A stretch of DNA of 7,961 bases from 62-47 sp049647485 (lineage in GTDB: Bacteria > Pseudomonadota > Alphaproteobacteria > Rhizobiales > Xanthobacteraceae), in NCBI GenBank assembly GCA_049647485.1, contig JBARXT010000276.1, positions 1 to 7,961 on the forward strand, written 5' to 3'. The notes beneath the pieces are model-generated. The model was not told where the DNA came from. It saw only the letters and a program-made list of their open reading frames with translations, and ran no database searches. Of this stretch, positions 1-7,881 are shown in pieces; within the stretch, counting starts at the first letter, position 1, and each line of letters begins with the position of its first letter. A program made the translations under genes and the position numbers.

Positions 1-838
1 GTGCCGCATGGCCCTGCGCCAGCGCCCACTCGCGCGAGCGTGGCTGCGGGATCGGTCCGGCGATGGCGATGGCCGGATCGGGGATCGCGGACGGCGCGGG
101 TGCGCTCGGTGCCAGCATCGCGGTCTTGATCGGCGCGTCGGCAGGCTCCAGCGGTGCGGGCCGGACTTCGACCTCGGGAGCGGCTTCCGCGATGCGCGGC
201 GTTTCCGGTTCGGTTTTGGCGGGCTCGATCGTGCCCGTCTCACTTGTCTCTTGTTCAGCCCTGCCGTGCTCGTCCGTAGTGGGTTCGGCGGGAGTCGTCG
301 CGACCTTTACTTCGTCCGCGTCTGTCGTCTCGGTGTTTACGGGTGTGGGTTCAGGCGCTGCCGCCGTCTCTGGCGCCGCAGCCTCTGTTGAAATGGACAC
401 GGCGGGCGGCGTCGCCGGGGCAGGGGTAGCCTCCACCGTCGCGAGTGGTGCGTTGATGGTCGCGGCTGCCGCCGACGCGGGAGTTTCTTCGACGACAGGG
501 CGCGCGACTTCTTCCACGATATGCTTGGCGTCCGCAGCGGCCGGGGGCTGGTCCCGATGATCGGCACCGGTCGTCGTTGGCGCGCGTGTTTCGGTGGTCG
601 AACGATTGTCGAGATCCGGCGTCTCGACTTGCAACAGAGCCAGCGTCGGCGGCGTAGCGTCACGCGAGAGCGTATCGGCAACGACGGCGCGCGGCAGGAT
701 CGGCGCAGGTGGCGTCGCGGGCAGACTGGCAAACCGCTCGTGGGAGGCGCGCAGCAGGGCTGCAGCGCCGAGGCCGAAAACCAGCGTCGAAACCGACAGC
801 ACGATGGCGGCGAACAGGAAGCGGAAGCCGGGAAGCAT
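1..838 (-). CDS. Membrane-anchored Ala/Pro/Glu/Thr-rich hypothetical protein (C-terminus beyond the window)
   Basis: Reading leftward from an ATG at 838, the frame is open for 279 codons to the window edge, with no stop, so the C-terminus is missing. The N-terminus is MLPGFRFLFAAIVLSVSTLV, continuing as a hydrophobic stretch to about residue 29 followed by Arg and His. This looks like a signal anchor or uncleaved signal peptide with the bulk exported. The rest, to residue 279, is low in aromatic residues and rich in Ala, Pro, Thr and Glu, with many acidic residues. That composition suggests an extended, disordered periplasmic region, not a folded enzyme. No catalytic motif is visible in the part seen. 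I recall similar hypothetical proteins with this N-terminus in Bradyrhizobium-group genomes, but no function. It is divergent from the L,D-transpeptidase gene. No strong Shine-Dalgarno precedes the ATG. An out-of-frame ATG lies 11 bases upstream. The anchor sequence makes this frame far more credible than the overlapping ones. Confidence 0.75.
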   Translation of the reverse strand, partial: MLPGFRFLFAAIVLSVSTLVFGLGAAALLRASHERFASLPATPPAPILPRAVVADTLSRDATPPTLALLQVETPDLDNRSTTETRAPTTTGADHRDQPPAAADAKHIVEEVARPVVEETPASAAAATINAPLATVEATPAPATPPAVSISTEAAAPETAAAPEPTPVNTETTDADEVKVATTPAEPTTDEHGRAEQETSETGTIEPAKTEPETPRIAEAAPEVEVRPAPLEPADAPIKTAMLAPSAPAPSAIPDPAIAIAGPIPQPRSREWALAQGHAA

Positions 839-1284
839 GAATTGTCCATCTGTCTTCGCGAAGCACGGGCTTGCGGAGGCTTGTCGTTTTCGTTTGACGC
901 GTTTCTTGACGCGAACCGGTATTCGCTTCGCTTGTCACCGCACCGGGCCGCGAATCAGGCACATTGACCATAGTTTAACGTGGCGGTTCCGGTCGCAAAA
1001 AGTTCAGCGGCGAGGGCCGTCCGATCCGTGACTTTCCCTTGCAAGTCGGTCCGTCCGGTTCCATAGCATGGCGGACTTTCGGACATGATTTCCACCGCCG
1101 CCGGGCGAATGGGCTTTCGCGTTTTTCCGCCGGCTAACGGTGCGGCATTCGCGCAACGCTTGGCAGCGATCTGGAGAATATGACGGATTCCGGGCGGATT
1201 TCGCCGGCTCTGTCTTGAATGCGCCGTTATCGTGAGTGATCTGGCGTTAACGGTCCGGAGTCGGCTTAGGATTATAAAACGACG
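839..1284. other. Divergent intergenic region between anchored protein and L,D-transpeptidase
   Basis: This 446-base spacer has no supportable gene on either strand. It must carry the promoters of both flanking, divergently read genes, but I cannot fix either with confidence. The best plus-strand candidate is TTGAAT at 1215-1220, whose expected -10 position (about 1238-1243, GATCTG) is poor. Short structures seen are a perfect palindrome CTTCGCGAAG at 854-863 and two direct copies of TTGACGCG at 894-901 and 906-913, spaced 12 bases apart. A 24-codon ATG frame starts at 1109 but has no ribosome site or recognisable product. The long minus-strand frame crossing this region is the antisense of the transpeptidase and is not considered real. 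Confidence 0.6.
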
Positions 1285-2430
1285 ATGATGATCAGAACCA
1301 CTTTGACGATTTTCGCGGCTGGCGCTCTCTGCGCGGCAGGAACCATGCTGGCCTCGGCGCAGAGCTATCCGGCATCGCAGCCGGGCGCGGTCTATTCGCC
1401 GACTTTGGAAAACTATCACGGCGCGCCGAGCCGGTCCGACGATATGCCGAATTTCGACGACGCCGACGATGTTCCGACGGCTCGTCATGGCAATTCTACC
1501 GCGCTGTCGTCGCCCGGTCCGATCCTGTCGCCTGACGATCCGCGCTATGGCCGCCCCGCCGGCAACTCGCAGGTCTATTCGCATCAGGCCGCGCCGCAAG
1601 GCCCGGTGATGTCGCCGGACGACCCGCGTTACGGACGGCCGTACGCACCGTCCCCGGCTTATTCCGATCGTGGCAACTCCGGCTACGGTAGCGATGGCAT
1701 GCGTCCGCCGACCGGCATGAACGGTCAGGGCACTGTGACCGGCTCGGTGCCGCCAATGCCGATGGGCAGCGATGGCCGGCCGACCTCGCTTTCGGCGCTT
1801 CCGCCGGACGATCAGCCGGAAGCCGACGAGGGAGGTGAGGCGCAACTCGCTCCCAATCTGCGCCGTCAGGAAGTCACCTTCGTCACCAAGGAGCCGGCCG
1901 GCACCATCGTTGTCGATACGGCGAACACCTATCTCTATTACGTGCTCGGCAACAACCGGGCGATCCGCTACGGCGTCCGCGTCGGCCGCGAAGGCTTCAC
2001 CTGGACCGGCGTGCAGAAGATCAGCCGCAAGGCCGAGTGGCCGGATTGGCATCCGCCGACCGAGATGATCGAGCGCCAGCCTTATCTGCCGCGCTTCATG
2101 GCGGGCGGACCGGGCAATCCGCTCGGCGCGCGCGCGATGTATCTCGGCTCGACCGTCTATCGCATCCACGGCACCAACCAGCCGTCCACCATCGGCAAGT
2201 TCGTGTCGTCGGGCTGCATCGGCATGCTGAACGAAGACGTCGAGAACCTGTTCGAGCGCGTCAAGGTCGGCACCCGCGTTGTCGTGCTGCCGGGCGGCAG
2301 CAAGGCTGCGCCCGCCGCAGCCGCTTCGGCGCAGCCGGCGCCGCAGAACTATCAGGACTCCACCGTGGCCCAGGCGGGTACCGCGCCCACCGTGGTGCCG
2401 CCGCTGCCCGCGCCGGTGTCGGTGCGCTAA
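1285..2430 (+). CDS. Secreted L,D-transpeptidase (YkuD / ErfK-YbiS-YcfS-YnhG family)
   Basis: This 381-residue exported enzyme is predicted to act on periplasmic peptidoglycan. Family members form 3-3 cross-links between stem peptides or attach outer-membrane proteins to the wall, and the latter is known in several Rhizobiales. A signal peptide covers residues 1-25, with an LASA-QS cleavage site. Residues 26-195 are a Pro/Gly/Asp-rich, probably disordered region carrying two copies of a 14-residue motif, GP(I/V)(L/M)SPDDPRYGRP, at 78-91 and 106-119. The YkuD domain spans about 197-336 and includes the conserved His295 (IHGTNQP) and the SSGC motif with catalytic Cys311. The residue normally Arg after GC(I/V) is Gly313. 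A Pro/Ala-rich tail follows (337-381). Two ATGs lie in tandem at 1285 and 1288, with a weak TTAGGA at 1266-1271. The gene ends in a strong terminator and seems monocistronic. The family is certain, but the exact role (cross-linking or protein anchoring) is not. Confidence 0.93.
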   Translation: MMIRTTLTIFAAGALCAAGTMLASAQSYPASQPGAVYSPTLENYHGAPSRSDDMPNFDDADDVPTARHGNSTALSSPGPILSPDDPRYGRPAGNSQVYSHQAAPQGPVMSPDDPRYGRPYAPSPAYSDRGNSGYGSDGMRPPTGMNGQGTVTGSVPPMPMGSDGRPTSLSALPPDDQPEADEGGEAQLAPNLRRQEVTFVTKEPAGTIVVDTANTYLYYVLGNNRAIRYGVRVGREGFTWTGVQKISRKAEWPDWHPPTEMIERQPYLPRFMAGGPGNPLGARAMYLGSTVYRIHGTNQPSTIGKFVSSGCIGMLNEDVENLFERVKVGTRVVVLPGGSKAAPAAAASAQPAPQNYQDSTVAQAGTAPTVVPPLPAPVSVR

Positions 2431-2453
2431 GGGTTACAGCCCACCGTGGTTTC

Positions 2454-2482
2454 AAAAGCCCGGCCTTCGCGCCGGGCTTTTT
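2454..2482 (+). terminator. Rho-independent terminator of the L,D-transpeptidase gene
   Basis: An 11-bp perfect stem pairs AAAAGCCCGGC (2454-2464) with GCCGGGCTTTT (2471-2481) around a 6-base CTTCGC loop. It is followed directly by T2482, which gives a run of five T. It sits 24 bases past the transpeptidase stop codon. The A-rich left arm means it could also act weakly on transcripts arriving from the opposite, convergent dehydrogenase gene. Confidence 0.85.
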
Positions 2483-2526
2483 GTTGCTTTCAATGTTTCA
2501 TGGTTTGATTGAGTTGCTTTAAGGAA

Positions 2527-2642
2527 GCGTCATTGCCCGGGCATAGCCGTTCAAGGAACGGCGTCGCTTCGCTCGCCTATGACCCGGCGATCCATCCTCT
2601 TTTTGAAAGATGGATGCCCGGGACAAGCCCGGGCATGACGAC
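2527..2642. repeat. Composite palindromic intergenic repeat (CCCGGG-rich, Rhizobiales type)
   Basis: A non-coding element of about 115 bases is built from nested inverted repeats. The outer arms are CGTCATTGCCCGGGC (2528-2542) and GCCCGGGCATGACG (2627-2640), which pair with one bulge. Inside are three smaller hairpins. The first is GCCGTTC/GAACGGC (2546-2552 with 2556-2562, 3-base loop). The second is ATCCATC/GATGGAT (2590-2596 with 2609-2615). The third is ATGCCCGGG/CCCGGGCAT (2614-2622 with 2628-2636, 5-base loop). Elements with GGATGCCCGGGACAAGCCCGGGCATGACG-like ends are, to my knowledge, common between genes in Bradyrhizobium-group genomes. I cannot give a formal family name. It lies in a convergent gap and could help end transcription of the dehydrogenase. 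Confidence 0.75.
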
Positions 2643-2659
2643 GATTGGTTCCGTAAAAT

Positions 2660-3619
2660 CTAGCCGATCACCCGCACCGGCGCGTCGGCGAGCCAGGCTT
2701 CGATGTCCTCGACCATCTCGCCATAGTAGCAGCGATAGTTTTCCGCGGTGACGTAGCCGAGATGCGGTGTCAGCACGACGTTGTCGAGCTTGCGCAGCGG
2801 ATGATCGCGCGACAGCGGCTCCTCGCTGAACACATCGAGCGCCGCGCCTGCGATGGCGCGCCGCTGCAAGGCGTCCAGCAGCGCCGCTTCATCGACGATG
2901 GGCCCGCGCGCGGTGTTGACGAGGTAAGCGGTCGGCTTCATGCGGGCGAGGTCGTCGCGCGAGATCAGCCCGCGCGTGCGCTTGCTGAGGATGACGTGAA
3001 TGCTGATGACATCAGCCGTCGCCATCAATTCGTTCTTGCTGGCGTAGGTGACGCCCACTTCAGTACAGGCCTCCGGCGTGAGGTTCTCACTCCACGCGAT
3101 GACGTTCATGTCCATTGCCTTGGCGATGCCGGCCACCTTCCGCCCGAGCTTGCCGAGGCCGACGATGCCGAGGGTTTTGCCTTCGATGTCCTCGCCGAGC
3201 GTCGTCTGCCAGCGTTCGCCGGCTTTCATGCGCTCGCTCTCGAAACCGATATGCCGCGTCAGTTCCAGCATCAGGCCGATGGCAAGGCTTGCGGTAGGGC
3301 CGCCCATCGACGCGGTGCCGCAGACGGTGATGCCGCGCGCCTTGGCGGCCTCGTGATCGATCGAGGCGTTACGCATCCCCGAGGTCAGCAGTAGCTTCAG
3401 TTTTGGGAGCGCGTTGATCGTATCCGCGCGGAACGGCGTGCGCTCGCGCATGGCGCAGACGATCTCGAAATCCTGCAGCGCGGCGATGGCCTCAGCGGCG
3501 TCGACGAACGGTTTGTCGAACACCGTGACGTCGACGCGGCCCGCAAGGCTCGCCCAATCCGCCAGTTTCAATGCCACATTCTGATAGTCGTCGAGAATTG
3601 CACAGCGCAGCCGTGTCAT
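2660..3619 (-). CDS. D-2-hydroxyacid dehydrogenase family protein (NAD(P)-dependent)
   Basis: This 319-residue cytoplasmic oxidoreductase is predicted to interconvert a D-2-hydroxyacid and its 2-keto acid using NAD(H) or NADP(H). The substrate cannot be read from the sequence. The split catalytic domain is residues 1-100 and about 285-319. The Rossmann cofactor domain between them has GLGKLG at 154-159. The catalytic triad of the family is complete: Arg238 (NTARGP), Glu267 (SEEP) and His286 (TPHLGY). Arg-Glu spacing is the same as in SerA. No ACT domain follows, so it is not a long-form PGDH and SerA should not be assigned. The start at 3619 (MTRLRCAILDDYQNV) fits the family. The frame stays open 126 codons further upstream, but that stretch is His/Arg/Pro/Ser-rich noise and overlaps another likely gene. 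A weak AGG lies about 9 bases before the ATG. The stop at 2660 abuts the palindromic repeat. Confidence 0.9.
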   Translation of the reverse strand: MTRLRCAILDDYQNVALKLADWASLAGRVDVTVFDKPFVDAAEAIAALQDFEIVCAMRERTPFRADTINALPKLKLLLTSGMRNASIDHEAAKARGITVCGTASMGGPTASLAIGLMLELTRHIGFESERMKAGERWQTTLGEDIEGKTLGIVGLGKLGRKVAGIAKAMDMNVIAWSENLTPEACTEVGVTYASKNELMATADVISIHVILSKRTRGLISRDDLARMKPTAYLVNTARGPIVDEAALLDALQRRAIAGAALDVFSEEPLSRDHPLRKLDNVVLTPHLGYVTAENYRCYYGEMVEDIEAWLADAPVRVIG

Positions 3620-3723
3620 CGCAGAGCCTGTTTGTCGATGGTGCAGCGTCGGAATCGATGCCGCTCGCTGGCTATCGTCGCGCGCCATCGGCGCGGACGC
3701 AACAACGGCGAGAGGGCTTGCGC

Positions 3724-3933
3724 TCAGATCAGATGGCGATGGACCAGCGGCTCGCGCTTGTTCTGACAGGCCGGGCCGGGGCCGCGCATGTAGTGCTGCT
3801 CCGGGCGATAGGGGTGGAACGCCGCCACGATGAACTGATGAAAGAAATCGACGATTTCGCGCCAGGGACCCGATGCGGGCTGCTGGGTGACGGTGGCCGG
3901 CGCGGCCGGCTTCGATGTGATGATGGTGCTCAT
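3724..3933 (-). CDS. Small hypothetical protein with PWREIVDFF / AAFHPYRPEQHYMRGPGPAC block
   Basis: This 69-residue frame has its ATG at 3933. An in-frame GTG at 3957 would add eight residues. Residues 1-20 are a variable-looking Thr/Pro/Ala tract. Residues 22-56 form a compact, aromatic-rich block (GPWREIVDFFHQFIVAAF, then HPYRPEQHYMRGPGPAC) with one Cys, several His and Tyr residues and an amphipathic helix. The tail is basic. I recall similar short proteins of unknown function in Bradyrhizobium relatives but know no role. A single conserved-looking Cys and HPYRPE/HYMRGPGP motif suggest a real protein, unlike the compositional junk of the overlapping frames. It lies 104 bases upstream of the dehydrogenase on the same strand and may share its transcript. 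The ribosome site is unclear: AAAGG at 3950-3954 is rather far from the ATG, and GACAGAG at 3943-3949 is closer but weak. Confidence 0.6.
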   Translation of the reverse strand: MSTIITSKPAAPATVTQQPASGPWREIVDFFHQFIVAAFHPYRPEQHYMRGPGPACQNKREPLVHRHLI

Positions 3934-4048
3934 GGGACGCACTCTGTCGCCTTTCACCGGGCCGTTCCGTGCGCTGGATCACGAAGCGCGGGACCACGGT
4001 GAACTCAAGGCGGCAATTTCGCCGGAAATAATTAAAAACCGGTTCGAA

Positions 4049-4079
4049 TTGTCATCGCGCCGCTTAACGTTCGTATAGG
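4049..4079 (+). promoter_or_regulatory. Candidate sigma-70-type promoter for ettA
   Basis: TTGTCA (4049-4054) and TATAGG (4074-4079) are separated by 19 bases, or 18 if GTATAG is taken as the -10. They lie just downstream of an A/T-rich patch (4026-4052), which is unusual in this GC-rich window. Initiation near 4086 would give a leader of about 100 bases before the ettA start. Two direct copies of CTTAACG, at 4063-4069 and 4091-4097, flank the -10 element. This is pattern matching only, and the spacer is longer than ideal. Confidence 0.3.
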
Positions 4080-4189
4080 GTTTGCAAAGACTTAACGCCG
4101 CAGTTGCCCTTTCGTCGCGGCATCGCTACATCAGCGGTCAGCAAATCCCCAACCTCGCAATTCCCCGCTTCAAGGGTTCAAGGAACACG

Positions 4190-5839
<1,650 letters not shown>

Positions 5840-5955
5840 TGGAGATTGCGGGAACGGTTCTACGTTGCCGTAACAAGGCGATGATGACCGGGCCGGCAAG
5901 CTGGTCATCCTCGTGCGGGTGACGTAAAACGTCGCTCCGCAGCAGGGGACTTGCG

Positions 5956-6726
5956 ATGGCCGATTGGAGCGCGCAGCAATATCTGAAGTTCGAGGACGAG
6001 CGCACGCGTCCGGCGCGCGATCTGTTGGCGCAGGTGCCGCTGCAACAGGCCCGCACCGTGGTCGATATTGGTTGCGGTCCGGGCAATTCGACGGAACTGC
6101 TCGTGAAGCGCTGGCCGGATGCGGCCGTGACCGGCATCGATACCTCGGCGGACATGTTGCGGCAGGCGCGGGAGCGGTTGCCCGACCAGACCTTCATCGA
6201 GACCAACGTCGCGCACTGGGTCCCACCGGCCGAAGCGGATGTGCTGTTCGCCAACGCGGTGTTTCAGTGGGTGCCGGATCATCTCAAGCATCTCAGGCGG
6301 CTGGTCGGAAAATTGTCGGTGGGCGGTGCGCTGGCGGTGCAGATGCCGGACAATCTCGACGAACCGTCGCATATCCTGATGCGCGAGGTGGCCCATGAGG
6401 AGCCGTTTCGCGAGCCGCTTGCCAATGCCGCGAGGATGCGCGACGCGTTGCCGCGGCCGCGCGATTACTACGATGCCCTGAAGCCGCTCTGTACGCGGCT
6501 GGATATCTGGCACACGATTTACAATCACGTCCTCGACGATGCCGATGCCATTGTTGAGTGGGTGAAAGGCACCGGTCTGCGGCCGTTCCTCGATCCGCTG
6601 CAATTGCCCGAGCGCAAGCTTTATCTCGCCGAATACACCGCGCGGGTGGCCGCGGCCTATCTGCCGCAGGCGGACGGCAAGGTGCTGTTGCGGTTCCCGC
6701 GCATCTTCATCGTCGCGATCCGCTGA
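5956..6726 (+). CDS. tam: Trans-aconitate 2-methyltransferase
   Basis: This 256-residue class I SAM-dependent methyltransferase is predicted to esterify trans-aconitate, the spontaneous isomer of cis-aconitate that inhibits aconitase. That makes it a metabolite-repair enzyme of the TCA cycle. The N-terminus MADWSAQQYLKFEDERTRPA matches the Tam pattern (DW...YL.F..ERTRPA). SAM motif I is VVDIGCGPGNST at 35-46, and the acidic residue ending strand 2 is in TGIDTS (59-64). FANAVFQWVPDH (98-109), LAVQMPDN (126-133), HILMREVAH (139-147) and EWVKGTGLRPFL (201-212) are all blocks shared with the E. coli enzyme, which is about the same length (252). AGGGGA at 5944-5949 lies six bases before the ATG and fixes the start. 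It is 116 bases after ettA on the same strand. Co-transcription is possible but unsupported. Confidence 0.94.
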   Translation: MADWSAQQYLKFEDERTRPARDLLAQVPLQQARTVVDIGCGPGNSTELLVKRWPDAAVTGIDTSADMLRQARERLPDQTFIETNVAHWVPPAEADVLFANAVFQWVPDHLKHLRRLVGKLSVGGALAVQMPDNLDEPSHILMREVAHEEPFREPLANAARMRDALPRPRDYYDALKPLCTRLDIWHTIYNHVLDDADAIVEWVKGTGLRPFLDPLQLPERKLYLAEYTARVAAAYLPQADGKVLLRFPRIFIVAIR

Positions 6727-6738
6727 TTTCGGCCGAAA
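6727..6738. repeat. Perfect 12-base palindrome after tam
   Basis: TTTCGGCCGAAA begins at the base after the tam stop codon. It has no loop of its own and no following T-run, so it is not a standard terminator. It may be a protein-binding site or chance in GC-rich DNA. The rest of the 147-base gap up to the GFA gene shows nothing I can name. Confidence 0.3.
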
Positions 6739-6873
6739 GCCGGATGAGTGTCGCCGTCTGCTGTCCCTTGTCGCCATGGTGGCCGGAACCTCAGAAACGC
6801 CGCACGCGTGCAACACGAATCAGGCAAAATCCACCCTCGCCGGATGACGGCCCGACTTGTTCAGGATGAAGCC

Positions 6874-7230
6874 ATGACAGCGCAGGCCTATACCGGTGGA
6901 TGCCAATGCGGCGCGGTTCGTTATGAGGTGACCGCGGACCTCGACCGTACCGTGAGTTGCAACTGTTCGCGTTGCGGCAGGCTCGGCTCGATCCTCGCAT
7001 TCACGCCGGCATCGGCTTTCGAGTTGCTGGGCGGCGATGACGCATTGACGGAATATCGTTTCAACAGGCATCACATCCGGCATCTGTTCTGCAAGGTCTG
7101 CGGCATCCAGTCCTTTGCGCACGGCACCGCGCCGGACGGGACGGAGACGGTGGCCGTCAATGTGAGATGCCTGGACGGCGTCGAGCCGGATTTGCTGACG
7201 TCGCAGAAATTCGACGGGCGTAGCGTGTAG
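6874..7230 (+). CDS. GFA-family zinc protein (glutathione-dependent formaldehyde-activating enzyme/CENP-V fold)
   Basis: This 118-residue cytoplasmic protein carries the full cysteine pattern of the GFA (Mss4-like) zinc fold. Cys10 and Cys12 are in GGCQCGAVRYEV, Cys29, Cys31 and Cys34 in SCNCSRCG, and Cys73 and Cys76 in FCKVCGIQSF. In the family these bind a structural and a catalytic zinc. The founding member, Gfa of Paracoccus, was described as joining formaldehyde to glutathione, but most family members have no proven substrate, and nothing next door (no glutathione-dependent formaldehyde dehydrogenase) supports that role here. The start at 6874 has CAGGA at 6862-6866, seven bases before the ATG. 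An in-frame ATG at 6844 would add ten residues and is less likely. The C-terminus is short and ends soon after the LLTSQKFDGRSV block. Confidence 0.9.
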   Translation: MTAQAYTGGCQCGAVRYEVTADLDRTVSCNCSRCGRLGSILAFTPASAFELLGGDDALTEYRFNRHHIRHLFCKVCGIQSFAHGTAPDGTETVAVNVRCLDGVEPDLLTSQKFDGRSV

Positions 7231-7278
7231 TCGAAATTCGTTCCCTTCAATTCATTCTTTTCAACCAGAGACCGATTC

Positions 7279-7881
7279 ATGTCGATGACGCCCGAAACGC
7301 CGCTGCCGCCACCAGGACCCGGCCGTCTACGGCCGATCCCCTTGCTGATCTTCAGTTCGCGCTGGCTGCAATTGCCGCTTTATGTCGGGCTGATCGTCGG
7401 GCAGGCGGTCTACGCGGTGCTGTTCTTAAAAGAGCTCTGGCACCTCGTTACCCACGCCACCAGTTTTTCCGAGCAGCAGATCATGCTGGTGATCCTCAGC
7501 CTGATCGACGTGGTGATGATTTCCAACCTGCTGGTGATGGTGATTGTCGGCGGTTACGAGACGTTTGTGTCGCGGCTCAATCTCGAGGGCCATCCCGACG
7601 AGCCGGAATGGCTCAGCCATGTCAATGCCAGCGTGCTAAAGATCAAGCTGGCGATGGCCATCATCGGCATCTCCTCGATCCACCTGTTGCGCACCTTCAT
7701 CGAGGCGGGCAATCTCGGCGATGTCGGCCGCGCGACGACTTACACGCAAACCGGCGTGATGTGGCAGACCATCATCCATATTGTTTTCATCATTTCGGCG
7801 GTCGGTATCGCCTATGTCGATCGCCTGTTGAGCGAAACGGAAAAGGCGGCACACGCGCTCCACACCGAGGCGCAACATTGA
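7279..7881 (+). CDS. yqhA: YqhA/UPF0114 family integral membrane protein
   Basis: This 200-residue inner-membrane protein of the UPF0114 family (E. coli YqhA is about 164 residues) has no established function. Likely membrane segments are at about residues 31-51, 68-91, 120-138 and 160-180. The family's signature regions are clear: SSRWLQLPLYVGL (26-38), LSLIDVVMISNLLVMVIVGGYE (73-94, acidic residue inside the membrane) and the SRLNLEGHP.EPEWL loop (98-112). KIKLA.AI.GISSIHLL (121-137) and a final helix with an Asp just after it (DRLL) follow. The extra length is a Pro-rich cytoplasmic N-terminus (4-18) and a charged tail. The start is at 7279, with another in-frame ATG at 7285. The ribosome site is weak (AGAGA at 7267-7271). 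The 48-base gap after the GFA gene would allow read-through. The 3' end overlaps a TTG-started gene. Confidence 0.9.
   Translation: MSMTPETPLPPPGPGRLRPIPLLIFSSRWLQLPLYVGLIVGQAVYAVLFLKELWHLVTHATSFSEQQIMLVILSLIDVVMISNLLVMVIVGGYETFVSRLNLEGHPDEPEWLSHVNASVLKIKLAMAIIGISSIHLLRTFIEAGNLGDVGRATTYTQTGVMWQTIIHIVFIISAVGIAYVDRLLSETEKAAHALHTEAQH

Noticed and set aside
63..560. Plus-strand Ala/Ser/Gly-rich frame at the left edge
   Set aside because: It is the complement of the anchored protein's low-complexity region. It lacks a ribosome site and any hydrophobic export signal or domain.
1109..1183. 24-codon ATG frame in the divergent spacer
   Set aside because: It has no ribosome site and no recognisable product, and a frame this short is expected by chance.
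955..2169. 404-codon minus-strand frame opposite the L,D-transpeptidase
   Set aside because: It is the antisense of a gene with an unmistakable signal peptide and YkuD domain. Its product is Arg/Ala/Ile/His-rich with no motif, as expected from GC-rich complement reading.
3620..3997. 126-codon N-terminal extension of the D-2-hydroxyacid dehydrogenase
   Set aside because: The extension is His/Arg/Pro/Ser-rich low-complexity sequence unlike the family, whose members begin at the MTRLRCAILDDYQ block. It also overlaps the small gene at 3724-3933 in another frame.
4082..4189. 36-codon upstream extension of ettA from a TTG
   Set aside because: EttA proteins begin at the MA.QFVY block, and AAGGA sits just before the ATG at 4190. 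The extension also runs through the likely leader.
5905..6816. 303-codon minus-strand frame opposite tam
   Set aside because: It has compositional antisense character (Arg/His/Gln-rich), and tam on the other strand matches its family along its whole length.
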